A stretch of 47,091 nt of DNA from an uncultured Bacteroidales bacterium (lineage in GTDB: Bacteria > Bacteroidota > Bacteroidia > Bacteroidales > P3): positions 1 through 47,091 of the forward strand of contig ONLW01000023.1 of NCBI GenBank assembly GCA_900318835.1, written 5' to 3'. The position numbers and the translations under genes were made by a program. The notes under the pieces were generated by a model. It was not told the origin of the DNA, ran no database searches, and saw only the letters and a program-made list of their open reading frames with translations. Below, piece by piece: positions 34,748-43,293 of this stretch (position 1 is its first letter; every line of letters begins with the position of its first letter).

Positions 34748-34927
34748 ATGAAGAAACTCAGAATCAAACAGGTCAGAAGTATCATTGGCCGTCCCGCCCG
34801 TCAGAAACGCACCATGGCTGCTCTGGGTCTGCGTCGCATCAACCACACCCGTGAGGTCGTCGCCACCCCCCAGATTATGGGCATGATTGATAAGGTTAAG
34901 CACCTCATCACCGTCGAAGAAATTTAA
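34748..34927 (+). CDS. rpmD: 50S ribosomal protein L30 (uL30)
   Basis: A short 59-residue gene beginning MKKLRIKQVRSIIGRPARQK, with LGLRRINHTREVVATPQIMG and ending DKVKHLITVEEI. A strong purine-rich Shine-Dalgarno-like AGGAGG (34734-34739) lies about 8 nt upstream of the ATG. Its place between rpsE and rplO is the standard one. Confidence 0.97.
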   Translation: MKKLRIKQVRSIIGRPARQKRTMAALGLRRINHTREVVATPQIMGMIDKVKHLITVEEI

Positions 34928-34955
34928 CCTAGTAAAATAAGAAAGGAAAGATATA

Positions 34956-35405
34956 ATGAACTTAAGTAATCTCAAGCCCGCTGAAGGTTCTATCAAGCAT
35001 TCGAAACGCATCGGCCGTGGTGCCGGTTCCGGCAAAGGCGGTACCGCCACGCGCGGTAACAAGGGTGCCAAGGCTCGCTCCGGTTACCACCAGAAGGTCG
35101 GCTTCGAGGGCGGTCAGATGCCTCTCTATCGTCGCGTGCCCAAGTTCGGTTTCAAGAACATCAACCGCGTCGAGTATGTCGGCATCAATATCGATACCCT
35201 CAACGCTCTCGCCGAGGCCAAGAACATCACCGACTTCAACCTCGAAGTGCTGAAGGAGAATGGCCTTATTTCGGGCAAAGATCGTATCAAGATCTTGGGT
35301 CGTGGTGAACTCGCCAAGGCTGTCAACGTTACTGCCCACGCTTTCTCGGCCACTGCCAAGAAGGCCATTGAGGACAAAGGCGGCGTTGCTACCGTTATCG
35401 AATAA
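34956..35405 (+). CDS. rplO: 50S ribosomal protein L15 (uL15)
   Basis: 149 residues. The flexible glycine-rich N-terminal arm (IGRGAGSGKGGTATRGNKGA) and GFEGGQMPLYRRVPKFGFKN are diagnostic. The C-terminal domain contains HAFSATAKKAIEDKGGVATV. Confidence 0.98.
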   Translation: MNLSNLKPAEGSIKHSKRIGRGAGSGKGGTATRGNKGAKARSGYHQKVGFEGGQMPLYRRVPKFGFKNINRVEYVGINIDTLNALAEAKNITDFNLEVLKENGLISGKDRIKILGRGELAKAVNVTAHAFSATAKKAIEDKGGVATVIE

Positions 35406-35419
35406 AACAAACTATTACA

Positions 35420-36775
35420 ATGAAGCGATTAATACAGACACTGAAAAACATCTGGTCGATTGAAGACCTGCGGAAAAGAATTCTCTACACCATCGGTTTG
35501 GTGCTCATCTACCGCATCGGCTCCTATGTCGTGTTGCCAGGTGTTGACCCCTCTCAGCTTTCGGTTCTCAGAAAACAGGGTTCCGAGGGTCTGATGGGCC
35601 TTCTCAACATGTTTTCGGGCGGAGCATTCTCCAATGCCTCCATCTTTGCCTTGGGTATCATGCCCTACATCACGGCATCTATCGTTATCCAGCTGCTCGT
35701 GATGGTGGTTCCCAAGTTCCAGAAAATGCAGCGGGAAGGTGAAAGTGGCCGTAGAAAGATGAATCAAATCACTCGCTGGCTCACCGTTATTGTCACGGCA
35801 GCCCAGGCTCCCGCCTATATCACCAACATGAGAATGCAGCTCGAGGCTACTCCCTATGCTCTTCATCCTTTCACGGGTGCCGAGCCCTCGCTTTTCTTCT
35901 GGATTAGCAGCATTGTCATCCTGATCAGCGGTACCCTGTTTGTCATGTGGCTGGGTGAGCGCATTACCGACAAAGGTGTCGGCAATGGCATCTCGCTTTT
36001 GATTATGATTGGTATCATCGCCCGTCTCCCCTTCGCCCTCTCGGCCGAGTTTGCTTCCCGTCTCTCCGAAGGTGGTGGTCTGGTGATGTTCCTCTTCGAA
36101 CTCGTTGTTTTGCTTGGAGTCATTCTGCTGGTCATCCTACTGGTTCAGGGTACCCGCCGTATCCCTGTGCAGTATGCCAAGCGCATTGTTGGCAACAAGC
36201 AGTACGGTGGTGTTCGCCAGTACATCCCCATCAAGGTTAACGCAGCCGGCGTCATGCCCATCATCTTTGCCCAGGCAATCATGTTTCTGCCCATCACCTT
36301 CATGGGATTCTCCAACAACGCTGACAGCAAGTTCGCTATGGCTTTCGCTGACTACAACAGTTTCTGGTACAATCTGGTGTTCTTCATCCTTGTTGTGGTG
36401 TTCACCTACTTCTATACCGCCATTGCTATCAACCCCAACCAGATGGCTGACGATATGAAGAAGAATGGTGGTTTCATTCCCGGCGTCAAGCCTGGCAAGA
36501 AGACTGCCGAGTATCTTGAGAGCATCCTCTCCAAGATCACCCTTCCCGGCTCTATCTTCCTCGCCGTTGTGGCCATCCTGCCGGCCATCATCCGCCTTTT
36601 CGGTGTCAACACCCAGTTCGCCCAGTTCTATGGCGGCACCTCGCTGCTCATCCTCGTCGGTGTCATCCTCGACACTCTCCAGCAGATTGAGAGCCACCTC
36701 CTGATGCGACACTACGATGGTCTCACCAAGACCGGCCGTATCAAGGGACGCACCTCAATGTCCATCCAGGCTTAA
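35420..36775 (+). CDS. secY: Protein translocase subunit SecY
   Basis: The 451-residue channel subunit of the inner-membrane Sec translocon exports the signal-peptide proteins seen in this window. About ten hydrophobic helices are visible. Signature segments: LPGVDPSQL in the plug region, MFSGGAFSNASIFALGIMPY, GERITDKGVGNGISLLIMIG, and the cytosolic loop RRIPVQYAKRIVGNKQYGGV. It begins 14 bp after rplO. Confidence 0.98.
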   Translation: MKRLIQTLKNIWSIEDLRKRILYTIGLVLIYRIGSYVVLPGVDPSQLSVLRKQGSEGLMGLLNMFSGGAFSNASIFALGIMPYITASIVIQLLVMVVPKFQKMQREGESGRRKMNQITRWLTVIVTAAQAPAYITNMRMQLEATPYALHPFTGAEPSLFFWISSIVILISGTLFVMWLGERITDKGVGNGISLLIMIGIIARLPFALSAEFASRLSEGGGLVMFLFELVVLLGVILLVILLVQGTRRIPVQYAKRIVGNKQYGGVRQYIPIKVNAAGVMPIIFAQAIMFLPITFMGFSNNADSKFAMAFADYNSFWYNLVFFILVVVFTYFYTAIAINPNQMADDMKKNGGFIPGVKPGKKTAEYLESILSKITLPGSIFLAVVAILPAIIRLFGVNTQFAQFYGGTSLLILVGVILDTLQQIESHLLMRHYDGLTKTGRIKGRTSMSIQA

Positions 36776-36797
36776 AAAAAACATCTACGGAAAAAGA

Positions 36798-37565
36798 ATG
36801 ATTCTGCTCAAGACAAAAGAAGAAATCGAGCTCATACGTGATGCCGGCCGCCTCCTCGGGAAAACTCTCGCGGAGGTGGGCCGTCACATCCGTCCGGGTG
36901 TGACCACCGCGTTCCTTGACCAGATTGGCGAGCAGTTCATCCGCGACAACGGAGCCAAGCCCCTCTGCAAAGGATTCGAGGGTTTCCCCTCGGCCTTCTG
37001 CATCTCGGTCAACGATGTCGTTGTCCATGGCATCCCCGGCGACCTCTTCATCAAGGAAGGCGACAATGTCTCCCTCGACTGTGTCATCGACCTCAACGGC
37101 TATGTGGCCGACTCGGCCTACACCTTCACCGTTGGCGAGACCAGCTCCGAGATGCAGCGCCTCCTGAAGGTTACCCGCGAAGCCCTCTTCATTGGCCTCG
37201 ACAAGTGCAAGGCCGGCAACAGGGTGGGGGACATCGGCCATGCCGTCCAGATGCACTGTGAGAAGAATGGCTACTCCGTCGTCCGCGAGCTCTGTGGTCA
37301 CGGCGTGGGATTCAAGATGCACGAGTCCCCCAACGTGCCCAACTATGGTGTCCCCGGCACCGGCCCCCTTCTCAAGGAGGGTATGGTCATTGCCGTCGAA
37401 CCCATGGTGTGCATGGGCTCCAAGAACGTCAAGTTCTCCCGTGAGGACGGATGGACCTGCCGCACCCGCGACGGCAAGCCCGCGGCTCATTTCGAGCACA
37501 CTGTGGCCATCACCGCCAACGGTCCCGACATTCTCACAACCTTTGATTTCATCGAAAACAAGTAA
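36798..37565 (+). CDS. map: Methionine aminopeptidase type I
   Basis: Removes N-terminal Met from nascent chains. 255 residues from the ATG at 36798 ([20 protein letters not shown]); the frame extends 27 codons upstream into secY, but the extra residues do not fit the family. Dinuclear metal ligands are visible: two Asp in [20 protein letters not shown], His in [10 protein letters not shown], Glu in MVIAVEPMV and Glu in FEHTVAIT. The map-infA arrangement after secY is common in Bacteroidota and Firmicutes. Confidence 0.97.
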   Translation: MILLKTKEEIELIRDAGRLLGKTLAEVGRHIRPGVTTAFLDQIGEQFIRDNGAKPLCKGFEGFPSAFCISVNDVVVHGIPGDLFIKEGDNVSLDCVIDLNGYVADSAYTFTVGETSSEMQRLLKVTREALFIGLDKCKAGNRVGDIGHAVQMHCEKNGYSVVRELCGHGVGFKMHESPNVPNYGVPGTGPLLKEGMVIAVEPMVCMGSKNVKFSREDGWTCRTRDGKPAAHFEHTVAITANGPDILTTFDFIENK

Positions 37566-37594
37566 AACAACACACGGTAAGTAAAAACAATTCA

Positions 37595-37813
37595 ATGGCA
37601 AAACAAGCATCCATACAATTAGACGGAACCGTTGTCGAGTCGCTCGGCAACGCCATGTTCCGCGTCGAATTGGAAAACGGACACCAGATTATCGCCCACA
37701 TTTCCGGCAAAATGCGCATGCATTACATCAAGATTCTTCCCGGTGACAAGGTGCAAATCGAAATGTCCCCTTATGACCTCTCGAAAGGTCGCATCACTTA
37801 CCGTCACAAGTAG
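37595..37813 (+). CDS. infA: Translation initiation factor IF-1
   Basis: 72 residues, single S1/OB fold: [40 protein letters not shown] and [20 protein letters not shown]. Length equals E. coli IF-1. It occupies the A site during initiation. Confidence 0.98.
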   Translation: MAKQASIQLDGTVVESLGNAMFRVELENGHQIIAHISGKMRMHYIKILPGDKVQIEMSPYDLSKGRITYRHK

Positions 37814-37873
37814 GCCCGTCGCCTGCCAAAAAGAACAGAAAAGAAGTATCAACAAGATTAATAATTACACAAA

Positions 37874-37990
37874 ATGAAAGTTAGAGTTTCAGTCAAGAAA
37901 AGATCGCCCGAATGCAAAGTGGTCCGCCGCCACGGGGTTGTCTATGTAATCAACAAGAAAAATCCTAAATTCAAACAAAGACAAGGATAA
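37874..37990 (+). CDS. rpmJ: 50S ribosomal protein L36 (bL36)
   Basis: 38 residues: [20 protein letters not shown], then [18 protein letters not shown]. Only one of the three zinc-ribbon cysteines remains (Cys14; Ser at 11 and Asn in the third position), so this form probably does not bind zinc. Position between infA and rpsM is standard. Confidence 0.97.
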   Translation: MKVRVSVKKRSPECKVVRRHGVVYVINKKNPKFKQRQG

Positions 37991-38015
37991 TTAAAAAAAA
38001 CAATAAAAAGAATCT

Positions 38016-38393
38016 ATGGCACGTATTGCAGGTATTGACTTACCCAAGAACAAAAGAGGAGAGATAGGCCTGACCTATATCTTCGGAATCGGACGTAGCA
38101 CCGCCAAAGAGATTCTGGCCAAGGCCGGTATCGACGAAGGCAAGAAGGTGCAGGATTGGACCGACGACGAGCAGAACACCCTCCGCAACATCATCAACGA
38201 TGAGTACAAAGTGGAAGGCGCCCTCCGCTCCGAAGTCCAGATGAACATCAAGCGACTGATGGATATCGGCTGCTACCGCGGCATCCGTCACCGCCTGGGA
38301 CTGCCCCTCCGTGGTCAGAGCACCAAGAACAACGCCCGTACTCGCAAGGGTAAGAAGAAAACAATCGCTAACAAGAAGAAAGCTACCAAGTAA
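38016..38393 (+). CDS. rpsM: 30S ribosomal protein S13 (uS13)
   Basis: 125 residues. [60 protein letters not shown] and a basic tail [17 protein letters not shown]. It bridges to the 50S subunit and contacts tRNA. An 88-nt spacer before rpsK is the longest in the alpha part and holds no recognised element. Confidence 0.98.
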   Translation: MARIAGIDLPKNKRGEIGLTYIFGIGRSTAKEILAKAGIDEGKKVQDWTDDEQNTLRNIINDEYKVEGALRSEVQMNIKRLMDIGCYRGIRHRLGLPLRGQSTKNNARTRKGKKKTIANKKKATK

Positions 38394-38481
38394 GTAATGG
38401 TTGTAGCGCCCCAGCCGCGGATTAGAATGTGACCTCAGGAGCGGTTGGTAGTAAGAAACAAAGTAAATCAAGCAAAAAGAA

Positions 38482-38871
38482 ATGGCAAAAACTTCAAAAC
38501 CGACCAAAAAAAGAGTCGTAAAAGTTGAACCTCAGGGAAGAGCATGCATCTTTGCATCCTTCAACAATGTGATCGTCTCGCTGACGAATAACGCCGGTCA
38601 AGTGATTTCTTGGTCGTCTGCCGGAAAAATGGGCTTCCGCGGATCGAAGAAAAACACTCCGTACGCCGCTCAGATGGCTGCGGAAGATTGCGGCAAAGTT
38701 GCTTATGATTTGGGCCTAAGAAAAGTGAAGGTCTTTGTGAAAGGACCTGGTCAAGGACGTGAATCTGCAATCCGCGCAATCAACACCTGCGGTATCGAGG
38801 TTATGGAAATCACCGACATCACCCCGCTGCCCCACAATGGTTGCCGTCCCCCCAAACGTCGTCGTGTGTAA
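38482..38871 (+). CDS. rpsK: 30S ribosomal protein S11 (uS11)
   Basis: 129 residues, platform protein near the E site. [40 protein letters not shown] and the C-terminal THR-free variant [17 protein letters not shown] are present. Length is identical to E. coli. Confidence 0.98.
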   Translation: MAKTSKPTKKRVVKVEPQGRACIFASFNNVIVSLTNNAGQVISWSSAGKMGFRGSKKNTPYAAQMAAEDCGKVAYDLGLRKVKVFVKGPGQGRESAIRAINTCGIEVMEITDITPLPHNGCRPPKRRRV

Positions 38872-38900
38872 TTATTAATCTTAAAAAGAACAAGTAAACA

Positions 38901-39506
38901 ATGGCAAGATACACTGGTCCGAAGACCAAAATCGCAAGAAAGTTCCACGAGCCTATCTATGGCCCGGACAAGAGCTACGAGAAAAAACCCTACGCCCCCG
39001 GTATGCACGGCCAGAACCGCCGTCGCAGCAAGACCTCCGAGTACGGCATCCAGCTCAACGAGAAACAGAAAGCCAAATATACCTATGGCATTCTCGAGCG
39101 CCAGTTCCGTAAACTCTATGCCGAGGCTTCGCGCCGTGGTGGCATCACCGGTGAAGAGCTGATGAAACTCATCGAGGCCCGCCTCGACAATGTGGTCTAC
39201 CGTCTCGGCATCGCCCGCAGCCGCGCCCAGGCCCGCCAGCTCGTCTCCCACCGCCACATCGCCGTCAACGGCAATGTCGTTAATGTCCCCTCCTATTCTT
39301 TGAAGGAAGGCGACGTCGTCTCCGTCCGCGAGCGCAGCAAATCGCTCGAGGTCATCACCGACGCCCTCGCCTCGCGTGCCAACAACTATCCTTGGCTCGA
39401 ATGGGACGGCGCCAGCATGAGCGGTAAGTTTGTCAACTTCCCCCAGCGCTCCGACATCCCCGAGACCATCAACGAGCAGCTCATCGTTGACCTCTACTCC
39501 AAGTAA
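38901..39506 (+). CDS. rpsD: 30S ribosomal protein S4 (uS4)
   Basis: 201 residues with the S4 RNA-binding domain ([40 protein letters not shown]). The N-terminal part lacks a zinc-binding cysteine cluster. It is a primary 16S 5'-domain binder and in E. coli is the alpha-operon repressor; no target was identified here. Confidence 0.98.
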   Translation: MARYTGPKTKIARKFHEPIYGPDKSYEKKPYAPGMHGQNRRRSKTSEYGIQLNEKQKAKYTYGILERQFRKLYAEASRRGGITGEELMKLIEARLDNVVYRLGIARSRAQARQLVSHRHIAVNGNVVNVPSYSLKEGDVVSVRERSKSLEVITDALASRANNYPWLEWDGASMSGKFVNFPQRSDIPETINEQLIVDLYSK

Positions 39507-39575
39507 TAGTTCACAGGACGTCAGTCTGAGTCTTGACTTAGACAACAACACAATCAAAGAAAGAAAGGATAAAAA

Positions 39576-40568
39576 ATGGCAATATTATCATTCCAAAAAC
39601 CCGATAAGGTGGTCATGCTGGAGGCCGATGACTTCCGCGGCACGTTCGAATTCCGTCCGCTGGAGCCCGGTTACGGCACAACCATCGGCAACGCTTTGCG
39701 TCGCGTCCTTCTCTCTTCGCTCGAAGGCTATGCTATCACATCTGTCCAGATTGATGGCGTCGACCATGAATTCTCCTCGCTCCCCGGCGTGGTAGAGGAC
39801 ATGACCGACATTATCCTGCGCTTGAAGCAGATACGCTTCCGCCGTCAGCTGGAGGATTACGACCACGAAAAGCTCACCTTCACGGTCAAAAATCAGACAG
39901 TCTTCAAAGCCGGTGACCTCAACAGCAACCTCAACGGATTCCAGGTCCTCAACCCCGACCTCGAGATCTGCCACATGGAAGCCAGCACCGAGCTCCGCAT
40001 CACCTTGTCCATCGACAAGGGCCGCGGCTACGTCCCCGCCGACGAGAACAAGAAAGCCACCGACCCCATCGGTGTCATCGCCATCGACTCCATCCATACC
40101 CCCATCAAGAAGGTTATGTATGCCGTCGACGACTACCGCGTCGAGCAGCGCACCGACTATGAAAAGCTGACGTTCGATATCGAGACCGACGGCTCCATCC
40201 ACCCGAAGGAAGCCCTCAAAGAGGCCGCCACAATCCTCATCCAGCACTTCATGCTCTTCTCCGACGAGCGTATCACCCTCGACGTGGAGACCAAGCCCGT
40301 CCAGGAGGAGTTCGATGAGTCTACGGCCCACACCCGTCAGCTTCTGAAGACCAAGCTCATCGACCTCGACCTCTCGGTCCGCGCACTCAACTGCCTCAAG
40401 GCCGCCGAAGTCGAGACCTTGGGTGACCTGGTGTCCTTCAACAAAGCCGATCTGCTCAAGTTCCGCAACTTCGGCAAAAAATCGCTTACCGAACTCGAGA
40501 ACCTCGTCGCTTCGAAGAACCTCGAATTCGGCATGAATGTTTCAAAGTATAAACTTGATAAAGAATAA
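39576..40568 (+). CDS. rpoA: DNA-directed RNA polymerase subunit alpha
   Basis: 330 residues. The N-terminal domain (about 1-230) contains the dimerisation signature [20 protein letters not shown] and GYVPADENK. The linker precedes the C-terminal domain (about 250-330; [39 protein letters not shown]), which contacts UP elements and activators. It provides the scaffold of RNA polymerase and sits at its usual place before rplQ. Confidence 0.98.
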   Translation: MAILSFQKPDKVVMLEADDFRGTFEFRPLEPGYGTTIGNALRRVLLSSLEGYAITSVQIDGVDHEFSSLPGVVEDMTDIILRLKQIRFRRQLEDYDHEKLTFTVKNQTVFKAGDLNSNLNGFQVLNPDLEICHMEASTELRITLSIDKGRGYVPADENKKATDPIGVIAIDSIHTPIKKVMYAVDDYRVEQRTDYEKLTFDIETDGSIHPKEALKEAATILIQHFMLFSDERITLDVETKPVQEEFDESTAHTRQLLKTKLIDLDLSVRALNCLKAAEVETLGDLVSFNKADLLKFRNFGKKSLTELENLVASKNLEFGMNVSKYKLDKE

Positions 40569-40576
40569 CAAAGAAT

Positions 40577-41065
40577 ATGAGACACGGTTGCAAAGTAAAT
40601 CATCTGTCAAGAACCCACGCCCATCGCGTGGCTATGCTCTCCAACATGGCCACTTCGCTTATCCTTCATAAGCGTATCGAGACCACCGTTGCGAAAGCCA
40701 AAGCCCTCCGCGTGTATGTCGAGCCGCTCATCAGCCGCTCCAAAGAGGACTCCACGCACAACCGCCGTATCGTCTTCAGCTACCTCCACAGCAAAGAGGC
40801 CGTCAACGAGCTCTTCCGCGAGATTTCGCAGAAGGTCGCCGGCCGCCCCGGTGGCTACACCCGTATCCTGAAGACCGGCATCCGTCACGGTGACAACTCC
40901 GAGATGGCCATCATCGAGCTCGTCGACTACAACGAGAACATGCTCAAGGACACCACCAAGAAAGCTGCCAAGAGCACCCGCCGTAGCCGCGCCAAGAAGG
41001 CTGAGGCCGCTCCCGCAGCTGCCGAAGCCCCTGTCGCCGAGGCCGAAGCCCCCAAGGCTGAGTAA
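40577..41065 (+). CDS. rplQ: 50S ribosomal protein L17 (bL17) with long Ala/Glu-rich tail
   Basis: 162 residues. The core is clear: [60 protein letters not shown]. About 35 extra residues follow the normal end: a basic patch ([16 protein letters not shown]) then a low-complexity [19 protein letters not shown] tail. Last gene of the cluster, closed by a strong terminator. Confidence 0.97.
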   Translation: MRHGCKVNHLSRTHAHRVAMLSNMATSLILHKRIETTVAKAKALRVYVEPLISRSKEDSTHNRRIVFSYLHSKEAVNELFREISQKVAGRPGGYTRILKTGIRHGDNSEMAIIELVDYNENMLKDTTKKAAKSTRRSRAKKAEAAPAAAEAPVAEAEAPKAE

Positions 41066-41106
41066 GTTCTTGCAACAGACACAGTCGAGAAAAACAACAA
41101 ACCCAA

Positions 41107-41140
41107 GCCCCGCCGGAAACCTCCGGCGGGGCTTTTTTTT
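41107..41140 (+). terminator. Rho-independent terminator of the ribosomal supercluster
   Basis: An 11-bp perfect stem GCCCCGCCGGA / TCCGGCGGGGC with a 4-nt loop is followed by a run of eight T. It starts 41 bp after rplQ. Confidence 0.97.
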
Positions 41141-41192
41141 GTCCCCCTTGCAGACGGTGGTATCTGAAATGTTAACAACTGTTAAGTGCTAA

Positions 41193-41270
41193 CACCCTGC
41201 CACAACCCTATCAACACCTACTGCGGTAGGAGTTGGTTAGGAGTTGGTAAGGAGATGGTAAGTGGTTCAT
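41193..41270 (+). repeat. Dispersed palindromic intergenic repeat, copy C
   Basis: Plus-strand order matches the minus strand of copy A: CACCCTG, CCTATCAACACCTAC, TGCGGTAGGAGTTGGTTAGG, AGTTGG, then GTGGTTCAT. Copy C differs by an additional AAGGAGATGG before the final motif. Confidence 0.75.
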
Positions 41271-41383
41271 TGCTATCAGGTACAGTGTGTTAGGGCTGAG
41301 AATGGGCTTTCGTCGCGAAAAGTGCGGCGGGGCAGGCTCCAGGAGCCGGAAAATTAACTTAACAAATGTTAATCTGTTCTTTT

Positions 41384-41415
41384 TTTGGTGATTTGGGAAA
41401 GTTTTCTTATTTTTG
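41384..41415 (+). promoter_or_regulatory. Promoter of the leucine-rich-repeat surface protein gene
   Basis: TTTG (41384-41387), 20-bp spacer, TATTTTTG (41408-41415): an exact Bacteroidota consensus. It gives a 5' leader of about 145 nt. Confidence 0.75.
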
Positions 41416-41527
41416 CGATAGTTTTTTTTGTTAATTTTAACATTTAAACACTATATAAGTCCTAAGTTTACAGTTTGTTACTCTGCAGGTCTTCAGGCGT
41501 GCGGAGTAGGCAGAAGTGGGCGGGACC

Positions 41528-41575
41528 ATGAGAAAACAGAAAATACAACAAGTAATACAAAGCAATAATGTTTAA
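41528..41575 (+). CDS. Possible 15-residue leader peptide overlapping the LRR gene start
   Basis: ATG at 41528 opens a 15-codon frame (MRKQKIQQVIQSNNV) whose stop lies just inside the LRR gene (start 41568, other frame). The arrangement would permit translational coupling, but chance is equally likely. Confidence 0.2.
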   Translation: MRKQKIQQVIQSNNV

Positions 41576-42623
41576 AAAACTATCATTTCTTTTGGCTGTT
41601 CTTCTGCTGTGTATGGCAGGAAGGGCACAATCCTCAAGTTTCATCACCGACGTGATGCTCATCGGCGCCGAGAATGCGACCGACCTTGCCAACCTGAAGG
41701 CACAGTATCAGGGCCAGGGTTGGCAGGTGCTCGACTACGACCTGAACAAGGGCATCCCCTGGAGCCAGGGAAACGGGGTGCTGCTGCTCTACAAAACAGC
41801 CAGCTACAATGGAAATAGTGCGGATTGTGAGTACATCACCGACCTCTACCTGCAGAACCGCGGAGCCTCCAGCACCACGCCGACGCTCACCCACAACGGT
41901 CGCACCTACCACCTCGCGCCCTATGCCGGCCACCAGCACTTCCTCGATGTCATGGGCGACCTCAACAGCGGCACGGGCTGGAATACCGACGCCATCCACC
42001 TCTACTACACCAAGGAATCTTTCCCCGACCACCGCGGGGTGACCTCCATCACCGTCAACACTACGCAGAGCGGTGCCGTGGGCCGTGAGGGCGGCAGCAC
42101 GGGCTACAACCTCAACGCCGGCTGCTCGTCGGGCGACAACATCTACCTGCACTTCACCACCGCCGCTGTCCTCTTCTTCGCCCAAGATGACCTTTATTAT
42201 AGGTTCAACAGCGATAATACCAGCGTCACAGTTTTCGGCCATACAAGCGGTACTGAGGCCACGGGCTCACTGGTCATCCCTGCCAGCGTGAACCATGGCG
42301 GCACCAACTATGCGGTCACCGCCATTGGAGACAGTGCTTTTTATTTATGCTGGGGCTTCACCGGCAGCCTCACCATTCCCAACTCTGTGACCACCATTGG
42401 CGTCAGTGCTTTTGAGGGTTGCAGCGACTTCACCGGCAGCCTCACCATCCCCAACTCTGTGACCACCATTGGTGTCAGTGCTTTTGAGGGTTGCATCGGC
42501 TTCACTGGCAGCCTCACCCTAGGCACCTCCGTGACCACCATTGGGGATGGCGCTTTTGAGGGCTGCATCGGCTTCACCGGTAGCCTCACCCTAGGCACCT
42601 CCGTGACCGGATGGCGCTTTTGA
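41568..42623 (+). CDS. BspA-like leucine-rich-repeat surface protein, N-terminal fragment before frameshift
   Basis: 351 residues with a signal peptide (MFKKLSFLLAVLLLCMAGRA, cleaved near QSSSF). An N-terminal domain (about 24-200; FITDVMLIGAENATDLANLK, GWQVLDYDLNKGIPWSQGNG, HLYYTKESFPDHRGVTSI) precedes the repeats. LRR_5/BspA-type repeats then begin, each 24 residues of the form SLTIPNSVTTIGVSAFEGCxxFTG. In the fourth unit 8 bp are missing relative to its neighbours; the frame then reads GWRF and stops at 42623. The remaining repeats and domains continue in another frame from 42607. As it stands the product lacks any sorting domain and would not be anchored. A consensus promoter at 41384 drives it. 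Confidence 0.75.
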   Translation: MFKKLSFLLAVLLLCMAGRAQSSSFITDVMLIGAENATDLANLKAQYQGQGWQVLDYDLNKGIPWSQGNGVLLLYKTASYNGNSADCEYITDLYLQNRGASSTTPTLTHNGRTYHLAPYAGHQHFLDVMGDLNSGTGWNTDAIHLYYTKESFPDHRGVTSITVNTTQSGAVGREGGSTGYNLNAGCSSGDNIYLHFTTAAVLFFAQDDLYYRFNSDNTSVTVFGHTSGTEATGSLVIPASVNHGGTNYAVTAIGDSAFYLCWGFTGSLTIPNSVTTIGVSAFEGCSDFTGSLTIPNSVTTIGVSAFEGCIGFTGSLTLGTSVTTIGDGAFEGCIGFTGSLTLGTSVTGWRF

Positions 42624-43293
42624 GGGCTGCATCGGCTTCACCGGTAGCCTCACCCTAGGCACCTCCGTGACCACCATTGGGGATGGCGCTTTTATGGGCT
42701 GCAGCGGCTTCACCGGTAGCCTCACCATTCCCAACTCCGTAACCACCATTGGGATAGGTGCTTTTATGTATTGCAGCGGCTTCACCGGTAGCCTCACCAT
42801 TCCCAACTCCGTTACCACCATCGGGGCACGTGCTTTTGAGGGCTGCAGCGGCTTCACCGGTAGCCTTACCCTGGGCAACTCCGTCACCATCATTGAATCT
42901 TATGTTTTTCATGGCTGCAGCGGCTTCACCGGTAGCCTCACCATAGGCAACTCCGTCACTACCATTCAAGGCTATGCTTTTCGTGGCTGCAGCGGCTTCA
43001 CCGGTAGCCTCACCATAGGCAACTCCGTCACTACCATTCAAGATTATGCTTTTCGTGGCTGCAGCGGCTTCACCGGTAGCCTCACCATTCCCAACTCCGT
43101 CACTATCATTTATAAAAGTGCTTTTGAGGGCTGCAGCGGCTTCACCGGCAGCCTTACCATAGGCAATTCCGTCACTTACATTGGGGAAAAAGCTTTTCGT
43201 GGCTGCAGCGGCTTCACCGGCAGCCTTACCATAGGCAATTCCGTCACTTACATTGGGGAAAATGCTTTTCGTGGCTGCAGCGGCTTCACCGGT
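42366..43293 (+). repeat. Array of thirteen 72-bp leucine-rich-repeat units
   Basis: Units begin AGCCTCACC and end GGCTTCACCGGT or a close variant. The array spans 928 bp, which is exactly 13 x 72 minus 8; the missing 8 bp are in unit 4 near 42607. Units are very similar at DNA level, so recombination or slippage is likely. These are coding protein repeats, not a CRISPR. Confidence 0.9.

Noticed and set aside
36717-36797. Upstream extension of map into secY
   Set aside because: The 27 extra residues do not fit the methionine aminopeptidase N-terminus; ATG at 36798 does.
42366-43293. Regular 72-bp repeats as a possible CRISPR array
   Set aside because: There are no unique spacers; the whole unit repeats and encodes 24-residue leucine-rich repeats.
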